Positions 1-12,468 of a DNA stretch of 64,000 bases are shown one piece after another; the stretch's first letter is position 1, and every line of letters begins with the position of its first letter. This stretch comes from Acanthosepion esculentum (Eukaryota; Mollusca; Cephalopoda; Sepiida; Sepiidae): positions 13,994,622 through 14,058,621 of the forward strand of contig OZ038496.1 in the NCBI GenBank assembly GCA_964036315.1. The letters are read 5' to 3'. The notes under the pieces are model-generated. The model did no database searches. It worked only from the letters and a program-made list of their open reading frames with translations, and was not told the origin of the DNA. Position numbers and translations under genes: made by a program.

Positions 1-3000
1 CTTCTTTTGCCTAATTTGATACTTTGTAGGATGGCAGTGGAAAGACTGTTAGCCCCTTGATGTTATTGGATAAACAGGTTAGTGCTCTACTGTATTGTAA
101 GCTATATTGCGTGCCAATGTTTGAGATTCTGTGGACGATCTTGCAATCCCCTCCACATTCAGGTTGTCAGTCCATTTTTCATCCTTGACTGCCTCTTCTT
201 CTTTTGCCTAATTTGATACTTTGTAGGATGGCAGTGGAAAGACTGTTAGCCCCTTGATGTTATTGGATAAACAGGTTAGTGCTCTGCTGTATTGTAAGCT
301 ATATTGCGTGCCAATGTTTGAGATTCTGTGACTGATCTTGCAATCCCCTCCACATTGAGGTTGTCAGTCCATTTTTCATCCTTGACTGCCTCTTCTTCTT
401 TTGCCTAATTTGATACTTTGTAGGATGGCAGTGGAAAGACTGTTAGCCCCTTGATGTTATTGGATAAACAGGTTAGTGCTCTGCTGTATTGTAAGCTATA
501 TTGCGTGCCAATGTTTGAGATTCTGTGACTGATCTTGCAATCCCCTCCACATTGAGGTTGTCAGTCCATTTTTCATCCTTGACTGCCTCTTCTTCTTTTG
601 CCTAATTTGATACTTTGTAGGATGGCAGTGGAAAGACTGTTAGCCCCTTGATGTTATTGGATAAACAGGTTAGTGCTCTACTGTATTGTAAGCTATATTG
701 CGTGCCAATGTTTGAGATTCTGTGGACGATCTTGCAATCCCCTCCACATTCAGGTTGTCAGTCCATTTTTCATCCTTGACTGCCTCTTCTTCTTTTGCCT
801 AATTTGATACTTTGTAGGATGGCAGTGGAAAGACTGTTAGCCCCTTGATGTTATTGGATAAACAGGTTAGTGCTCTGCTGTATTGTAAGCTATATTGCGT
901 GCCAATGTTTGAGATTCTGTGACTGATCTTGCAATCCCCTCCACATTGAGGTTGTCAGTCCATTTTTCATCCTTGACTGCCTCTTCTTCTTTTGCCTAAT
1001 TTGATACTTTGTAGGATGGCAGTGGAAAGACTGTTAGCCCCTTGATGTTATTGGATAAACAGGTTAGTGCTCTGCTGTATTGTAAGCTATATTGCGTGCC
1101 AATGTTTGAGATTCTGTGAACGATCTTGCAATCCCCTCCACATTGAGGTTGTCAGTCCATTTTTCATCCTTGACTGCCTCTTCTTCTTTTGCCTAATTTG
1201 ATACTTTGTAGGATGGCAGTGGAAAGACTGTTAGCCCCTTGATGTTATTGGATAAACAGGTTAGTGCTCTGCTGTATTGTAAGCTATATTGCGTGCCAAT
1301 GTTTGAGATTCTGTGAACGATCTTGCAATCCCCTCCACATTGAGGTTATCAGTCCATTTTTCATCCTTGACTGCCTCTTCTTCTTTTGCCTAATTTGATA
1401 CTTTGTAGGATGGCAGTGGAAAGACTGTTAGCCCCTTGATGTTATTGGATAAACAGGTTAGTGCTCTGCTGTATTGTAAGCTATATTGCGTGCCAATGTT
1501 TGAGATTCTGTGACTGATCTTGCAATCCCCTCCACATTCAGGTTGTCAGTCCATTTTTCATCCTTGACTGCCTCTTCTTCTTTTGCCTAATTTGATACTT
1601 TGTAGGATGGCAGTGGAAAGACTGTTAGCCCCTTGATGTTATTGGATAAACAGGTTAGTGCTCTGCTGTATTGTAAGCTATATTGCGTGCCAATGTTTGA
1701 GATTCTGTGAACGATCTTGCAATCCCCTCCACATTGAGGTTGTCAGTCCATTTTTCATCCTTGACTGCCTCTTCTTCTTTTGCCTAATTTGATACTTTGT
1801 AGGATGGCAGTGGAAAGACTGTTAGCCCCTTGATGTTATTGGATAAACAGGTTAGTGCTCTACTGTATTGTAAGCTATATTGCGTGCCAATGTTTGAGAT
1901 TCTGTGGACGATCTTGCAATCCCCTCCACATTCAGGTTGTCAGTCCATTTTTCATCCTTGACTGCCTCTTCTTCTTTTGCCTAATTTGATACTTTGCAGG
2001 ATGGCAGTGGAAAGACTGTTAGCCCCTTGATGTTATTGGATAAACAGGTTAGTGCTCTGCTGTATTGTAAGCTATATTGCGTGCCAATGTTTGAGATTCT
2101 GTGAACGATCTTGCAATCCCCTCCACATTGAGGTTGTCAGTCCATTTTTCATCCTTGACTGCCTCTTCTTCTTTTGCCTAATTTGATACTTTGCAGGATG
2201 GCAGTGGAAAGACTGTTAGCCCCTTGATGTTATTGGATAAACAGGTTAGTGCTCTGCTGTATTGTAAGCTATATTGCGTGCCAATGTTTGAGATTCTGTG
2301 ACTGATCTTGCAATCCCCTCCACATTGAGGTTATCAGTCCATTTTTCATCCTTGACTGCCTCTTCTTCTTTTGCCTAATTTGATACTTTGTAGGATGGCA
2401 GTGGAAAGACTGTTAGCCCCTTGATGTTATTGGATAAACAGGTTAGTGCTCTGCTGTATTGTAAGCTATATTGCGTGCCAATGTTTGAGATTCTGTGGAC
2501 GATCTTGCAATCCCCTCCACATTCAGGTTGTCAGTCCATTTTTCATCCTTGACTGCCTCTTCTTCTTTTGCCTAATTTGATACTTTGTAGGATGGCAGTG
2601 GAAAGACTGTTAGCCCCTTGATGTTATTGAATAAACAGGTTAGTGCTCTGCTGTATTGTAAGCTATATTGCGTGCCAATGTTTGAGATTCTGTGAACGAT
2701 CTTGCAACCCCTCCACATTGAGGTTGTCAGTCCATTTTTCATCCTTGACTGCCTCTTCTTCTTTTGCCTAATTTGATACTTTGTAGGATGGCAGTGGAAA
2801 GACTGTTAGCCCCTTGATGTTATTGGATAAACAGGTTAGTGCTCTGCTGTATTGTAAGCTATATTGCGTGCCAATGTTTGAGATTCTGTGACTGATCTTG
2901 CAATCCCCTCCACATTGAGGTTATCAGTCCATTTTTCATCCTTGACTGCCTCTTCTTCTTTTGCCTAATTTGATACTTTGTAGGATGGCAGTGGAAAGAC

Positions 3001-6000
3001 TGTTAGCCCCTTGATGTTATTGGATAAACAGGTTAGTGCTCTGCTGTATTGTAAGCTATATTGCGTGCCAATGTTTGAGATTCTGTGAACGATCTTGCAA
3101 CCCCTCCACATTGAGGTTGTCAGTCCATTTTTCATCCTTGACTGCCTCTTCTTCTTTTGCCTAATTTGATACTTTGTAGGATGGCAGTGGAAAGACTGTT
3201 AGCCCCTTGATGTTATTGGATAAACAGGTTAGTGCTCTGCTGTATTGTAAGCTATATTGCGTGCCAATGTTTGAGATTCTGTGACTGATCTTGCAATCCC
3301 CTCCACATTGAGGTTATCAGTCCATTTTTCATCCTTGACTGCCTCTTCTTCTTTTGCCTAATTTGATACTTTGTAGGATGGCAGTGGAAAGACTGTTAGC
3401 CCCTTGATGTTATTGGATAAACAGGTTAGTGCTCTGCTGTATTGTAAGCTATATTGCGTGCCAATGTTTGAGATTCTGTGACTGATCTTGCAATCCCCTC
3501 CACATTGAGGTTATCAGTCCATTTTTCATCCTTGACTGCCTCTTCTTCTTTTGCCTAATTTGATACTTTGTAGGATGGCAGTGGAAAGACTGTTAGCCCC
3601 TTGATGTTATTGGATAAACAGGTTAGTGCTCTGCTGTATTGTAAGCTATATTGCGTGCCAATGTTTGAGATTCTGTGAACGATCTTGCAATCCCCTCCAC
3701 ATTGAGGTTATCAGTCCATTTTTCATCCTTGACTGCCTCTTCTTCTTTTGCCTAATTTGATACTTTGTAGGATGGCAGTGGAAAGACTGTTAGCCCCTTG
3801 ATGTTATTGAATAAACAGGTTAGTGCTCTGCTGTATTGTAAGCTATATTGCGTGCCAATGTTTGAGATTCTGTGAACGATCTTGCAATCCCCTCCACATT
3901 GAGGTTATCAGTCCATTTTTCATCCTTGACTGCCTCTTCTTCTTTTGCCTAATTTGATACTTTGTAGGATGGCAGTGGAAAGACTGTTAGCCCCTTGATG
4001 TTATTGGATAAACAGGTTAGTGCTCTGCTGTATTGTAAGCTATATTGCGTGCCAATGTTTGAGATTCTGTGAACGATCTTGCAATCCCCTCCACATTGAG
4101 GTTATCAGTCCATTTTTCATCCTTGACTGCCTCTTCTTCTTTTGCCTAATTTGATACTTTGTAGGATGGCAGTGGAAAGACTGTTAGCCCCTTGATGTTA
4201 TTGAATAAACAGGTTAGTGCTCTGCTGTATTGTAAGCTATATTGCGTGCCAATGTTTGAGATTCTGTGAACGATCTTGCAATCCCCTCCACATTGAGGTT
4301 ATCAGTCCATTTTTCATCCTTGACTGCCTCTTCTTCTTTTGCCTAATTTGATACTTTGTAGGATGGCAGTGGAAAGACTGTTAGCCCCTTGATGTTATTG
4401 AATAAACAGGTTAGTGCTCTGCTGTATTGTAAGCTATATTGCGTGCCAATGTTTGAGATTCTGTGAACGATCTTGCAATCCCCTCCACATTGAGGTTATC
4501 AGTCCATTTTTCATCCTTGACTGCCTCTTCTTCTTTTGCCTAATTTGATACTTTGTAGGATGGCAGTGGAAAGACTGTTAGCCCCTTGATGTTATTGAAT
4601 AAACAGGTTAGTGCTCTGCTGTATTGTAAGCTATATTGCGTGCCAATGTTTGAGATTCTGTGAACGATCTTGCAATCCCCTCCACATTGAGGTTATCAGT
4701 CCATTTTTCATCCTTGACTGCCTCTTCTTCTTTTGCCTAATTTGATACTTTGTAGGATGGCAGTGGAAAGACTGTTAGCCCCTTGATGTTATTGGATAAA
4801 CAGGTTAGTGCTCTGCTGTATTGTAAGCTATATTGCGTGCCAATGTTTGAGATTCTGTGAACGATCTTGCAATCCCCTCCACATTGAGGTTATCAGTCCA
4901 TTTTTCATCCTTGACTGCCTCTTCTTCTTTTGCCTAATTTGATACTTTGCAGGATGGCAGTGGAAAGACTGTTAGCCCCTTGATGTTATTGAATAAACAG
5001 GTTAGTGCTCTGCTGTATTGTAAGCTATATTGCGTGCCAATGTTTGAGATTCTGTGAACGATCTTGCAATCCCCTCCACATTGAGGTTGTCAGTCCATTT
5101 TTCATCCTTGACTGCCTCTTCTTCTTTTGCCTAATTTGATACTTTGTAGGATGGCAGTGGAAAGACTGTTAGCCCCTTGATGTTATTGGATAAACAGGTT
5201 AGTGCTCTGCTGTATTGTAAGCTATATTGCGTGCCAATGTTTGAGATTCTGTGAACGATCTTGCAATCCCCTCCACATTGAGGTTATCAGTCCATTTTTC
5301 ATCCTTGACTGCCTCTTCTTCTTTTGCCTAATTTGATACTTTGTAGGATGGCAGTGGAAAGACTGTTAGCCCCTTGATGTTATTGGATAAACAGGTTAGT
5401 GCTCTGCTGTATTGTAAGCTATATTGCGTGCCAATGTTTGAGATTCTGTGAACGATCTTGCAATCCCCTCCACATTGAGGTTGTCAGTCCATTTTTCATC
5501 CTTGACTGCCTCTTCTTCTTTTGCCTAATTTGATACTTTGTAGGATGGCAGTGGAAAGACTGTTAGCCCCTTGATGTTATTGGATAAACAGGTTAGTGCT
5601 CTGCTGTATTGTAAGCTATATTGCGTGCCAATGTTTGAGATTCTGTGACTGATCTTGCAATCCCCTCCACATTGAGGTTATCAGTCCATTTTTCATCCTT
5701 GACTGCCTCTTCTTCTTTTGCCTAATTTGATACTTTGTAGGATGGCAGTGGAAAGACTGTTAGCCCCTTGATGTTATTGGATAAACAGGTTAGTGCTCTG
5801 CTGTATTGTAAGCTATATTGCGTGCCAATGTTTGAGATTCTGTGAACGATCTTGCAATCCCCTCCACATTGAGGTTGTCAGTCCATTTTTCATCCTTGAC
5901 TGCCTCTTCTTCTTTTGCCTAATTTGATACTTTGTAGGATGGCAGTGGAAAGACTGTTAGCCCCTTGATGTTATTGGATAAACAGGTTAGTGCTCTGCTG

Positions 6001-7273
6001 TATTGTAAGCTATATTGCGTGCCAATGTTTGAGATTCTGTGACTGATCTTGCAATCCCCTCCACATTGAGGTTATCAGTCCATTTTTCATCCTTGACTGC
6101 CTCTTCTTCTTTTGCCTAATTTGATACTTTGTAGGATGGCAGTGGAAAGACTGTTAGCCCCTTGATGTTATTGGATAAACAGGTTAGTGCTCTGCTGTAT
6201 TGTAAGCTATATTGCGTGCCAATGTTTGAGATTCTGTGACTGATCTTGCAATCCCCTCCACATTGAGGTTATCAGTCCATTTTTCATCCTTGACTGCCTC
6301 TTCTTCTTTTGCCTAATTTGATACTTTGTAGGATGGCAGTGGAAAGACTGTTAGCCCCTTGATGTTATTGGATAAACAGGTTAGTGCTCTGCTGTATTGT
6401 AAGCTATATTGCGTGCCAATGTTTGAGATTCTGTGACTGATCTTGCAATCCCCTCCACATTGAGGTTATCAGTCCATTTTTCATCCTTGACTGCCTCTTC
6501 TTCTTTTGCCTAATTTGATACTTTGTAGGATGGCAGTGGAAAGACTGTTAGCCCCTTGATGTTATTGGATAAACAGGTTAGTGCTCTGCTGTATTGTAAG
6601 CTATATTGCGTGCCAATGTTTGAGATTCTGTGAACGATCTTGCAATCCCCTCCACATTGAGGTTGTCAGTCCATTTTTCATCCTTGACTGCCTCTTCTTC
6701 TTTTGCCTAATTTGATACTTTGTAGGATGGCAGTGGAAAGACTGTTAGCCCCTTGATGTTATTGGATAAACAGGTTAGTGCTCTGCTGTATTGTAAGCTA
6801 TATTGCGTGCCAATGTTTGAGATTCTGTGACTGATCTTGCAATCCCCTCCACATTGAGGTTATCAGTCCATTTTTCATCCTTGACTGCCTCTTCTTCTTT
6901 TGCCTAATTTGATACTTTGTAGGATGGCAGTGGAAAGACTGTTAGCCCCTTGATGTTATTGGATAAACAGGTTAGTGCTCTGCTGTATTGTAAGCTATAT
7001 TGCGTGCCAATGTTTGAGATTCTGTGAACGATCTTGCAATCCCCTCCACATTGAGGTTGTCAGTCCATTTTTCATCCTTGACTGCCTCTTCTTCTTTTGC
7101 CTAATTTGATACTTTGCAGGATGGCAGTGGAAAGACTGTTAGCCCCTTGATGTTATTGGATAAACAGGTTAGTGCTCTGCTGTATTGTAAGCTATATTGC
7201 GTGCCAATGTTTGAGATTCTGTGAACGATCTTGCAATCCCCTCCACATTCAGGTTGTCAGTCCATTTTTCATC
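1..7273. repeat. Tandem array of 37 units of 197 bp (satellite/minisatellite), truncated by window start
   Basis: Unit starts fall every 197 bases (1, 198, 395, 592 ... 7091). Two units (near 2707 and 3100) lack one base, so the 37th starts at 7091. Homology stops at about 7273, where unique sequence starts. Units differ at only a handful of sites, which indicates recent amplification or homogenisation. On the minus strand each unit contains a LINE-like C-terminal tail: GKRRRG, then a one-base frame disruption, then KWTDNLN and a short open tail to a stop. On the plus strand each contains a 48-base cassette between an AG acceptor and a GTTAGT donor. The left end is outside the window, so the true copy number is higher. 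The array lies downstream of CASD1 exon 7967-8056, so it is probably inside the next CASD1 intron. Confidence 0.95.
30..77 (+). other. 48-nt exon-like cassette in array unit 1 (repeated in all 37 units)
   Basis: A pyrimidine-rich stretch ending in tttgtag precedes base 30, and cag/gttagtg follows base 77. The cassette is 48 bases and open only in the frame starting at its first base, reading DGSGKTVSPLMLLDKQ. Each copy is therefore phase 0 at both ends, and any number of copies could be joined without changing frame. The only internal variant I found is ggat to gaat (Asp to Asn) in six units (near 2629, 3809, 4203, 4400, 4597 and 4988). Four units have tgcag instead of tgtag at the acceptor. 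The pyrimidine tract is the complement of the Lys/Arg-rich LINE tail on the other strand, so the signals may be accidental. No transcript evidence is available. Confidence 0.35.
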
Positions 7274-7966
7274 AGATCCCCAGAGGTTAGAACAGCTAGT
7301 ATATGTAGCAAGGTGGAATGTTCTATTCTGCCACTTAGGCAATCCCATTTCCTGAATCCTGGTTGGCTGCTGGTTCTAGTGTGTATATTTTGATAGATCA
7401 TTTATCATTATGTTTGTTTGAGTACAGAGCTGTATTGAATTAGAGCTTGCTCACCCCTGTCTGCCAACTAGTTGTTAGTTTGGAACCTTCCTGTGAACGT
7501 GAGTATCGCATTGATTCTATACTCATGAATATTCTTCTTACAAGTTTCAATGTTTTATTAAAATAATAATACAATATTCTTATCTGACACTGAAGAGCAA
7601 TAACATCACAAAACATTTAATCAGTCGTGGATAAGTATTGTGAACTTTTTATTTATTGATAATAATAATAGTAGTAGTAGTAGTAATAATAATGAACAAC
7701 ATTATCTGCAAGACGATCTTGTGGACGACACCATCTGGGAGACAATCTAACAGAGAATGTCATGTAATTAAATGACAGATATACATATAGATAGATGTAT
7801 ACAACTATTAAACCTTGAAATTTAATTTTACACCATATACAAACACTTCCATGCATATTGCAACCAGTGCTTTTGAAAGATTTTTTTTTTTAAAGTGCAC
7901 CTATAGTATATGAGGTCAATTAATAAAAAAGAAATCTTGTTTGTACTAGATGAGAAATGCACTTAC
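7274..7966. other. Intron sequence with (TAA/TAG)n microsatellite
   Basis: Unique-looking AT-rich sequence between the array and the nearest CASD1 exon. A trinucleotide run (aat, then agt, then aat) sits at about 7658-7695. No gene or clear mobile element was recognised. The ORFs at 7172-7393 and 7653-7856 run across the array edge or the microsatellite and are not credible genes. Confidence 0.6.
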
Positions 7967-8056
7967 CTGACTGGCACCAGTAAAATGATAAATCAAAATT
8001 ATTAGTTGCATCCAGCCTTTCCATTCGTCAGTTTGGTCTCTGTGTAACACACTCGT
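7967..8056 (-). CDS. CASD1: CASD1 exon, acyltransferase region (last exon visible)
   Basis: 90 bases, 30 codons, phase 0 at both ends. It reads [20 protein letters not shown] then [10 protein letters not shown]. Human CASD1 has [24 protein letters not shown] here, one of the best conserved stretches of the protein. It ends in a strong CAG/gtaagt donor, so the gene continues. The following exon is not found in the remaining 7966 bases, most of which are the 197-bp array. Confidence 0.97.
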
Positions 8057-8499
8057 CTGTAATAAGAGAAAATAATCACATTTGAAGGATGATCATGTCT
8101 GCTTAACCCATTTGGTATTCTTAAGATTTTTTTTTTTTTATGTGTATAAAATAGGATCCCGACAAAGTTTTGAAGAAATATGATAAATGTAAAACCGTTT
8201 CATTGAAACTAGATTTGATTACATTTCACCTTTCTAGGCTTCATCAGATCCAAAAATGAAAGAAAGAAATAAGGGGAGGGGGTGTTTAAATAATAAATCA
8301 TTAGTACTTTTCCCACTAAGCTGGTGTTTCTTATGATGAAAGAAAAGAATTAAAATGAACGGCTTTTAAAAAAAGCCGTTAATATTTCTTCTGTATCTTT
8401 TTTTTTTATAATTCTTTGTTCATATTGAAAGTTATTTATATATTCTCTCAGTTTTTAAATCTTCATCTTATTTTCAGAAAGGCCTGAAAGCAAAAAGAA

Positions 8500-9440
8500 A
8501 AAAAAGAGTACTGATACTATTATGACTACAACTGTTGGCCTGTACTGAAGATTAAGTGACAACAAGTCTCTCCAAGACTCCAGCACTTTCTTCAGCATTC
8601 AGATTTCAGTAATGCTATCACCTGTTTATTTCTTACTCTTCCCTTAATTTCCAGTTCCTTCAGCTTCTTTGGGACTGTTCCTAGTGCTTCATGGCAGGCA
8701 TGACTGTTACCTTCCTGTGTCCCAATCTCCCCAACTCTCTAACAAAGTGTGATTTATCTATAGGATATAGATATATCCTATAGATAAGTACATCCCACAT
8801 AGTGATGTATTTATCTATATTTCAGTCTCTTTCATAACAGCAGAATATAGTATGTTGTATATTTTCTTGTTTACTACTGTTAGGTCTGGCCTCTTAGCCT
8901 GGATTGGGTAGTTCATTTGACTCTAAAAGTCTTAGACAATTATGCAGGTTTTATTCTTGAAGACATGATTCTGATCTGTGCATACGCCATTTGTTCTCTA
9001 TGGTCAATTGCACAATTTTCTACCCAATTATGCCTCTTCTTAAATTCTGGCTACATTCCCTAATTATGTGCTTCACCATCTCCTCTTCATTTCCACACCT
9101 TTGCTGTTTTCATGTGACGTTTTATCTAATCTTAGCATTTATATAATTAGTTCTTATGGCATTGTTTTGAGTCACAATGAAAAGTGTCTCAGCTTCTCTC
9201 TTAAAGTGTCTTCAATGTAACTCTATTCATGTTATGTCTGCTATTCCATTGATTTGTCTTCTAAAGTGTCTCGATAATTGACCCGCCCCCATTTTTGAGT
9301 TCTTGTGGTTTCTAAGTTTCTGTTCTTTCTTCAGTTGATGGCAGTGCAGTTTTTAGCTTTTATGAGTAGCCTTTCAAGAAAAATATTAAAGACTAAACTC
9401 TGCAGCAAAAACTTAAAAGGAATAAATACATGGTGTGTAA
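8500..9440 (-). pseudogene. LINE ORF2 C-terminal relic (CCHC-like and conserved tail)
   Basis: On the minus strand, broken across frames, segments read TQNNAIRTNYINAKI, then CGNEEEMVKHIIREC followed by ENKWRMHRSES, then RPDLTVVNKK, then ALGTVPKKLKELEI. These occur in this order in the C-terminal tails of many invertebrate non-LTR retrotransposon proteins: a Cys/His knuckle, a W-rich stretch, a degenerate nuclease-like RPD motif and GALGTVPK. Multiple stops and frameshifts show it is dead. An AT-rich 34-bp palindrome (8754-8787) lies inside. The minus-strand orientation matches CASD1. Confidence 0.65.
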
Positions 9441-9499
9441 TAAGAGTTCACAAAGAACAAATCTTCATGTACACGCATGCAACCTCCTCGCAAAAATCA

Positions 9500-11440
9500 T
9501 TTATTTAATAATGACATACATTATTTGTGGCACACGGCCAAATGAGGAGTGGTGGGGAGAGGCTGCTCATCTGTAACTATCTTACTCCTAGCTAGTTCAA
9601 TTCGTGACCCATTCATTCTAACAATTTACGCAAGCAAGATCTCATCCTTAGCTATTCAATTCGAACATGCACCAAAATACTGCATTTTCACAGGGGACCT
9701 AATAATAATAATACACCAATGATATATGTATGTATGTAAAATTTCTTTTTTTACAAAAATATATACAAATTCGTGATGTGTGATGGAATATATACAATTA
9801 TACGAAAAAAAGGGGAGGGGCCTACAATCAAATAAAATGTCAAGTAAACAGTTTAAATGAAATTAAAATTGTGTTAGTAAGGTACTGTCCGTCAAACAAA
9901 AATGAAAATGGCTGCTGTACTCTGTCATCAGACAGAATCAAGTGGCTCACTTGCTAGTGGTGGAGGGGAAGGGGCAAAAAGAAAATATGGTAATGGGGAA
10001 AGTGTAAAAGGCTAGTCCAATCAAGATACAAAAACGAGAATAGAAATTGGGGACGTAGGGAATCTTGAAAAGGAACATAGCAAAAGAGAGGTCCCGGAAC
10101 AACAGTCATTCACATTAACTAGGAGAACAAGAAGACTAGCTAAACCAGGCGTGAGGTCTGCCAGGAATCTGTTCCATTGTGACCTGAAGGGACTAAAAAA
10201 GGAAATCAACTTTGACCCAATTCACGCAAACCATGCTCACAACACATATCCACCTTTTGCTGAAATCTGACAAAACCAATGACTTCCTATCAGTGGTGAT
10301 CTTCACCTTGAGCTGATGCTTAAAGAATCCAATCAGATCCTGATGAGAATAGTGTTCATTCCATACAATTCCTTCCATTAACACGACCCATGCCACTATA
10401 CTTGCAATGGCAATCAGCGTGAGAAATAACAATCATTTCACCCCAGACCACGGGGTGACAAATTATAACACACATACGCAAGATCAATGGACACAAGATA
10501 TTCGGTATCTATACGCGCCATCAACATATTGTCATGGACCCAAAATGGGTGCACCAGCAGACAATGGAAGGTGTGCTTGGTCATTTTCTCCAAACTACAA
10601 TCACACTGATAGCAAACCTACATCATTGAGAAGCAGTACATTCTGGGCTAATCGCCAGGTAAGCAAAAAAATCAGTTACTGAGATAATCTGCCACTGTGT
10701 CCAGGACCAAAAAGAGTGCAACTCATCCACTGACAAGCCAAGCTAGCCACAGAGTGAACCCGACACAACCCCCTTCACTAATGCCTGATACAATGTTTTC
10801 CTAGGCTGTGAAAGGTCACTGGAATGAGGAGTAACATGCAAGGCCTGCTGACACTCTTTGAGGAAAGCCTTCTGGAGCTGAGATAGGTCCCAGCACTCAT
10901 CCCTGTGCTGGAAAGAAGTGACACTAAGGCTAGGGAAAGCAACCCTAACACTCCTTGCTCACAAAGGATTCTTTGTCAATGTGGGGCATAGGAAAGCAGC
11001 CTCAAAGTGTGTTGTGACTCAGAAAGAGCAGCATTCCCAGCCCCCTTGTGACACTGGATACAGATCTCTATGCAGATAATCGGCTTACCTCCAATCCACA
11101 ACAGGGAGAGGAGCGGGCAGTTGAACGCCCCCCAGATGACAATCAGAGAGTGGAAGTACTGAAAATCAGTAAAGAATACAGTGAAAGATGTACATGATGC
11201 ACACATTGGCCCTACCCTTTAAAGAGAACCATCTTCAAAGTCAAACCTGGACCAACGTGCCTACCTTTGCCTTGACCACCAACCAATTCTTCTCCATCTG
11301 AAGGTTGGGCCTGAAGCACAGTCCTAGAATATAGACACGACTGTCAGTGATATATCTTATCTGCTGCAGTCTCGTCTCAGTGCCAGATATGACAGCTACT
11401 GTCACTAGAAGCATCACTATCAATGCAGCACAGATTTTTT
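9500..11440 (-). pseudogene. LINE relic, Tx1/L1-like C-terminal region
   Basis: Minus-strand reading at 10193-10432 contains LIGFFKHQLKVKITTDRK and then SDFSKRWICVVSM, preceded by a hydrophobic stretch with IAIASIVAWVV. This arrangement resembles the C-terminal end of Tx1-like LINE proteins, where a basic FF.HQLRVKI.DR segment follows a helical region. Upstream minus-strand sequence (10450-11420) continues as a broken LINE-like frame. The 9500-10190 part would be its 3 prime UTR. Base composition is less AT-rich than the flanking introns. Family assignment is tentative. Confidence 0.45.
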
Positions 11441-11739
11441 TTGTTTTTTACTAATGTTCACCATATACAATGCTCAAGAACCACTCAAGGTAGAGGGTTA
11501 CTGAAAGAGGTTGTTTTTGTTTCATGAGTGATATTGTCCAGTTCACACTACACCCTGGTCCTTTGAACTGGAGTAGAGGTTTATCCCTTGTTTCTTGTTT
11601 AGGAGTGGATGCCCTTGCTCCTTCTGAAATCTTCTCATTCTCTTTCACTCTCAGTAGTCCCTTGTTTCTTAGTGGCATTATTGCCATGCTTGGGGTAAAT
11701 TGCTCAAAATTTAAAAAAAAAAAAGAGACTAAGAAATGC

Positions 11740-12020
11740 AGTTTATGAAGATATGTAGGAAGATAACTGTTAACCCTAGATTTGAAAAGGTTAAGATTGT
11801 AGTGGTCAAGAAAGAACTCTCTTAGGAGTCAGTTCCACAAAGTAGCAGTTCATGGGAAAAAGCTGTTCAAGTGGAACTTCCTTATTAATGGAATACAAAG
11901 GGAATGTGGATGGTTTGCCTCAGTGTACATGTCATGGTGGGTCTTAGCTGTGAAGGTGAGAATTGTAGAAAATAAGGAATGTAGCTTGTCAGATGCCAAA
12001 TGGTTTGATGGGTAGATAAC
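11740..12020 (-). pseudogene. LINE (CR1/jockey-like) C-terminal relic
   Basis: The minus strand reads LFPMNCYFVELTPKRVLS and similar. This is a degraded form of the ..R.....WNSLP motif near the C-terminus of CR1/jockey-type ORF2 proteins. The better preserved copy at 47168-48106 has SFISRTSCLWNSLPYSCFPD at the same place. Stops and indels are present. Confidence 0.4.
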
Positions 12021-12249
12021 CACAGCTAACTACCTAATTCATGACTTGCCAATTATAGTCTCCTAACAATCTCAAAATATTTCAACATATAATACAAATT
12101 TTAAGCAGACATAAATTATTCTATGTTAAAGTGTTCTTTATTTTTAGCCCAATTCTAATGTTTTTAAAATATTGGTTGAGAAATCTTTCCTTTTTAACGT
12201 TTTTACATACCCAACAAGACTGGTACAGGATTGGTATGTTTAATCCCAA

Positions 12250-12468
12250 TATTCAACCAATCAATGTGAATAACAGTTTGTTTTGTTTTTTTAACAGCTA
12301 GCTTGTAAAATCCTAGTTAACCTGGAAGAGAGTTTTTTGGGGTTTTTTTTTTTATATATAAGTTTCAAATGGGACTGCCAAACAGGCAAAAATATGAGGT
12401 CCGTTTTCAAATGGTTAGATGTAACCCTAATTTTGTGGTTGAGGTTGAACATTTTTTTAAGGAGGAAT
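12250..12468. repeat. Direct repeat, copy 1
   Basis: Starts near accaatcaatgtgaa and runs through acagctagcttg, tttcaaat, gactgccaaa, caaatggttagat and ttttttaaggagga. The same series of blocks recurs at 12850-13050 with about 85 percent identity by eye. It is followed immediately by a segment shared with 14380-14480. Confidence 0.7.

Noticed and set aside
1..7273. CRISPR-like array
   Set aside because: There are no alternating constant repeats and variable spacers. The whole 197-bp unit is repeated, and the genome is clearly animal.
1..7273. Walker A or EF-hand motif in the predicted repeat peptide
   Set aside because: The junction reading LDKQDGSGKT looks suggestive, but spacing does not fit either a P-loop or a calcium-binding loop.
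7274..7290. A tiny exon (cag/atccccagag/gtt) just after the array
   Set aside because: Ten bases with splice-like borders are expected by chance. No supporting context.
7172..7393. 73-codon ORF at the array edge
   Set aside because: Starts in an array unit and runs into unrelated flank. No conserved motif.
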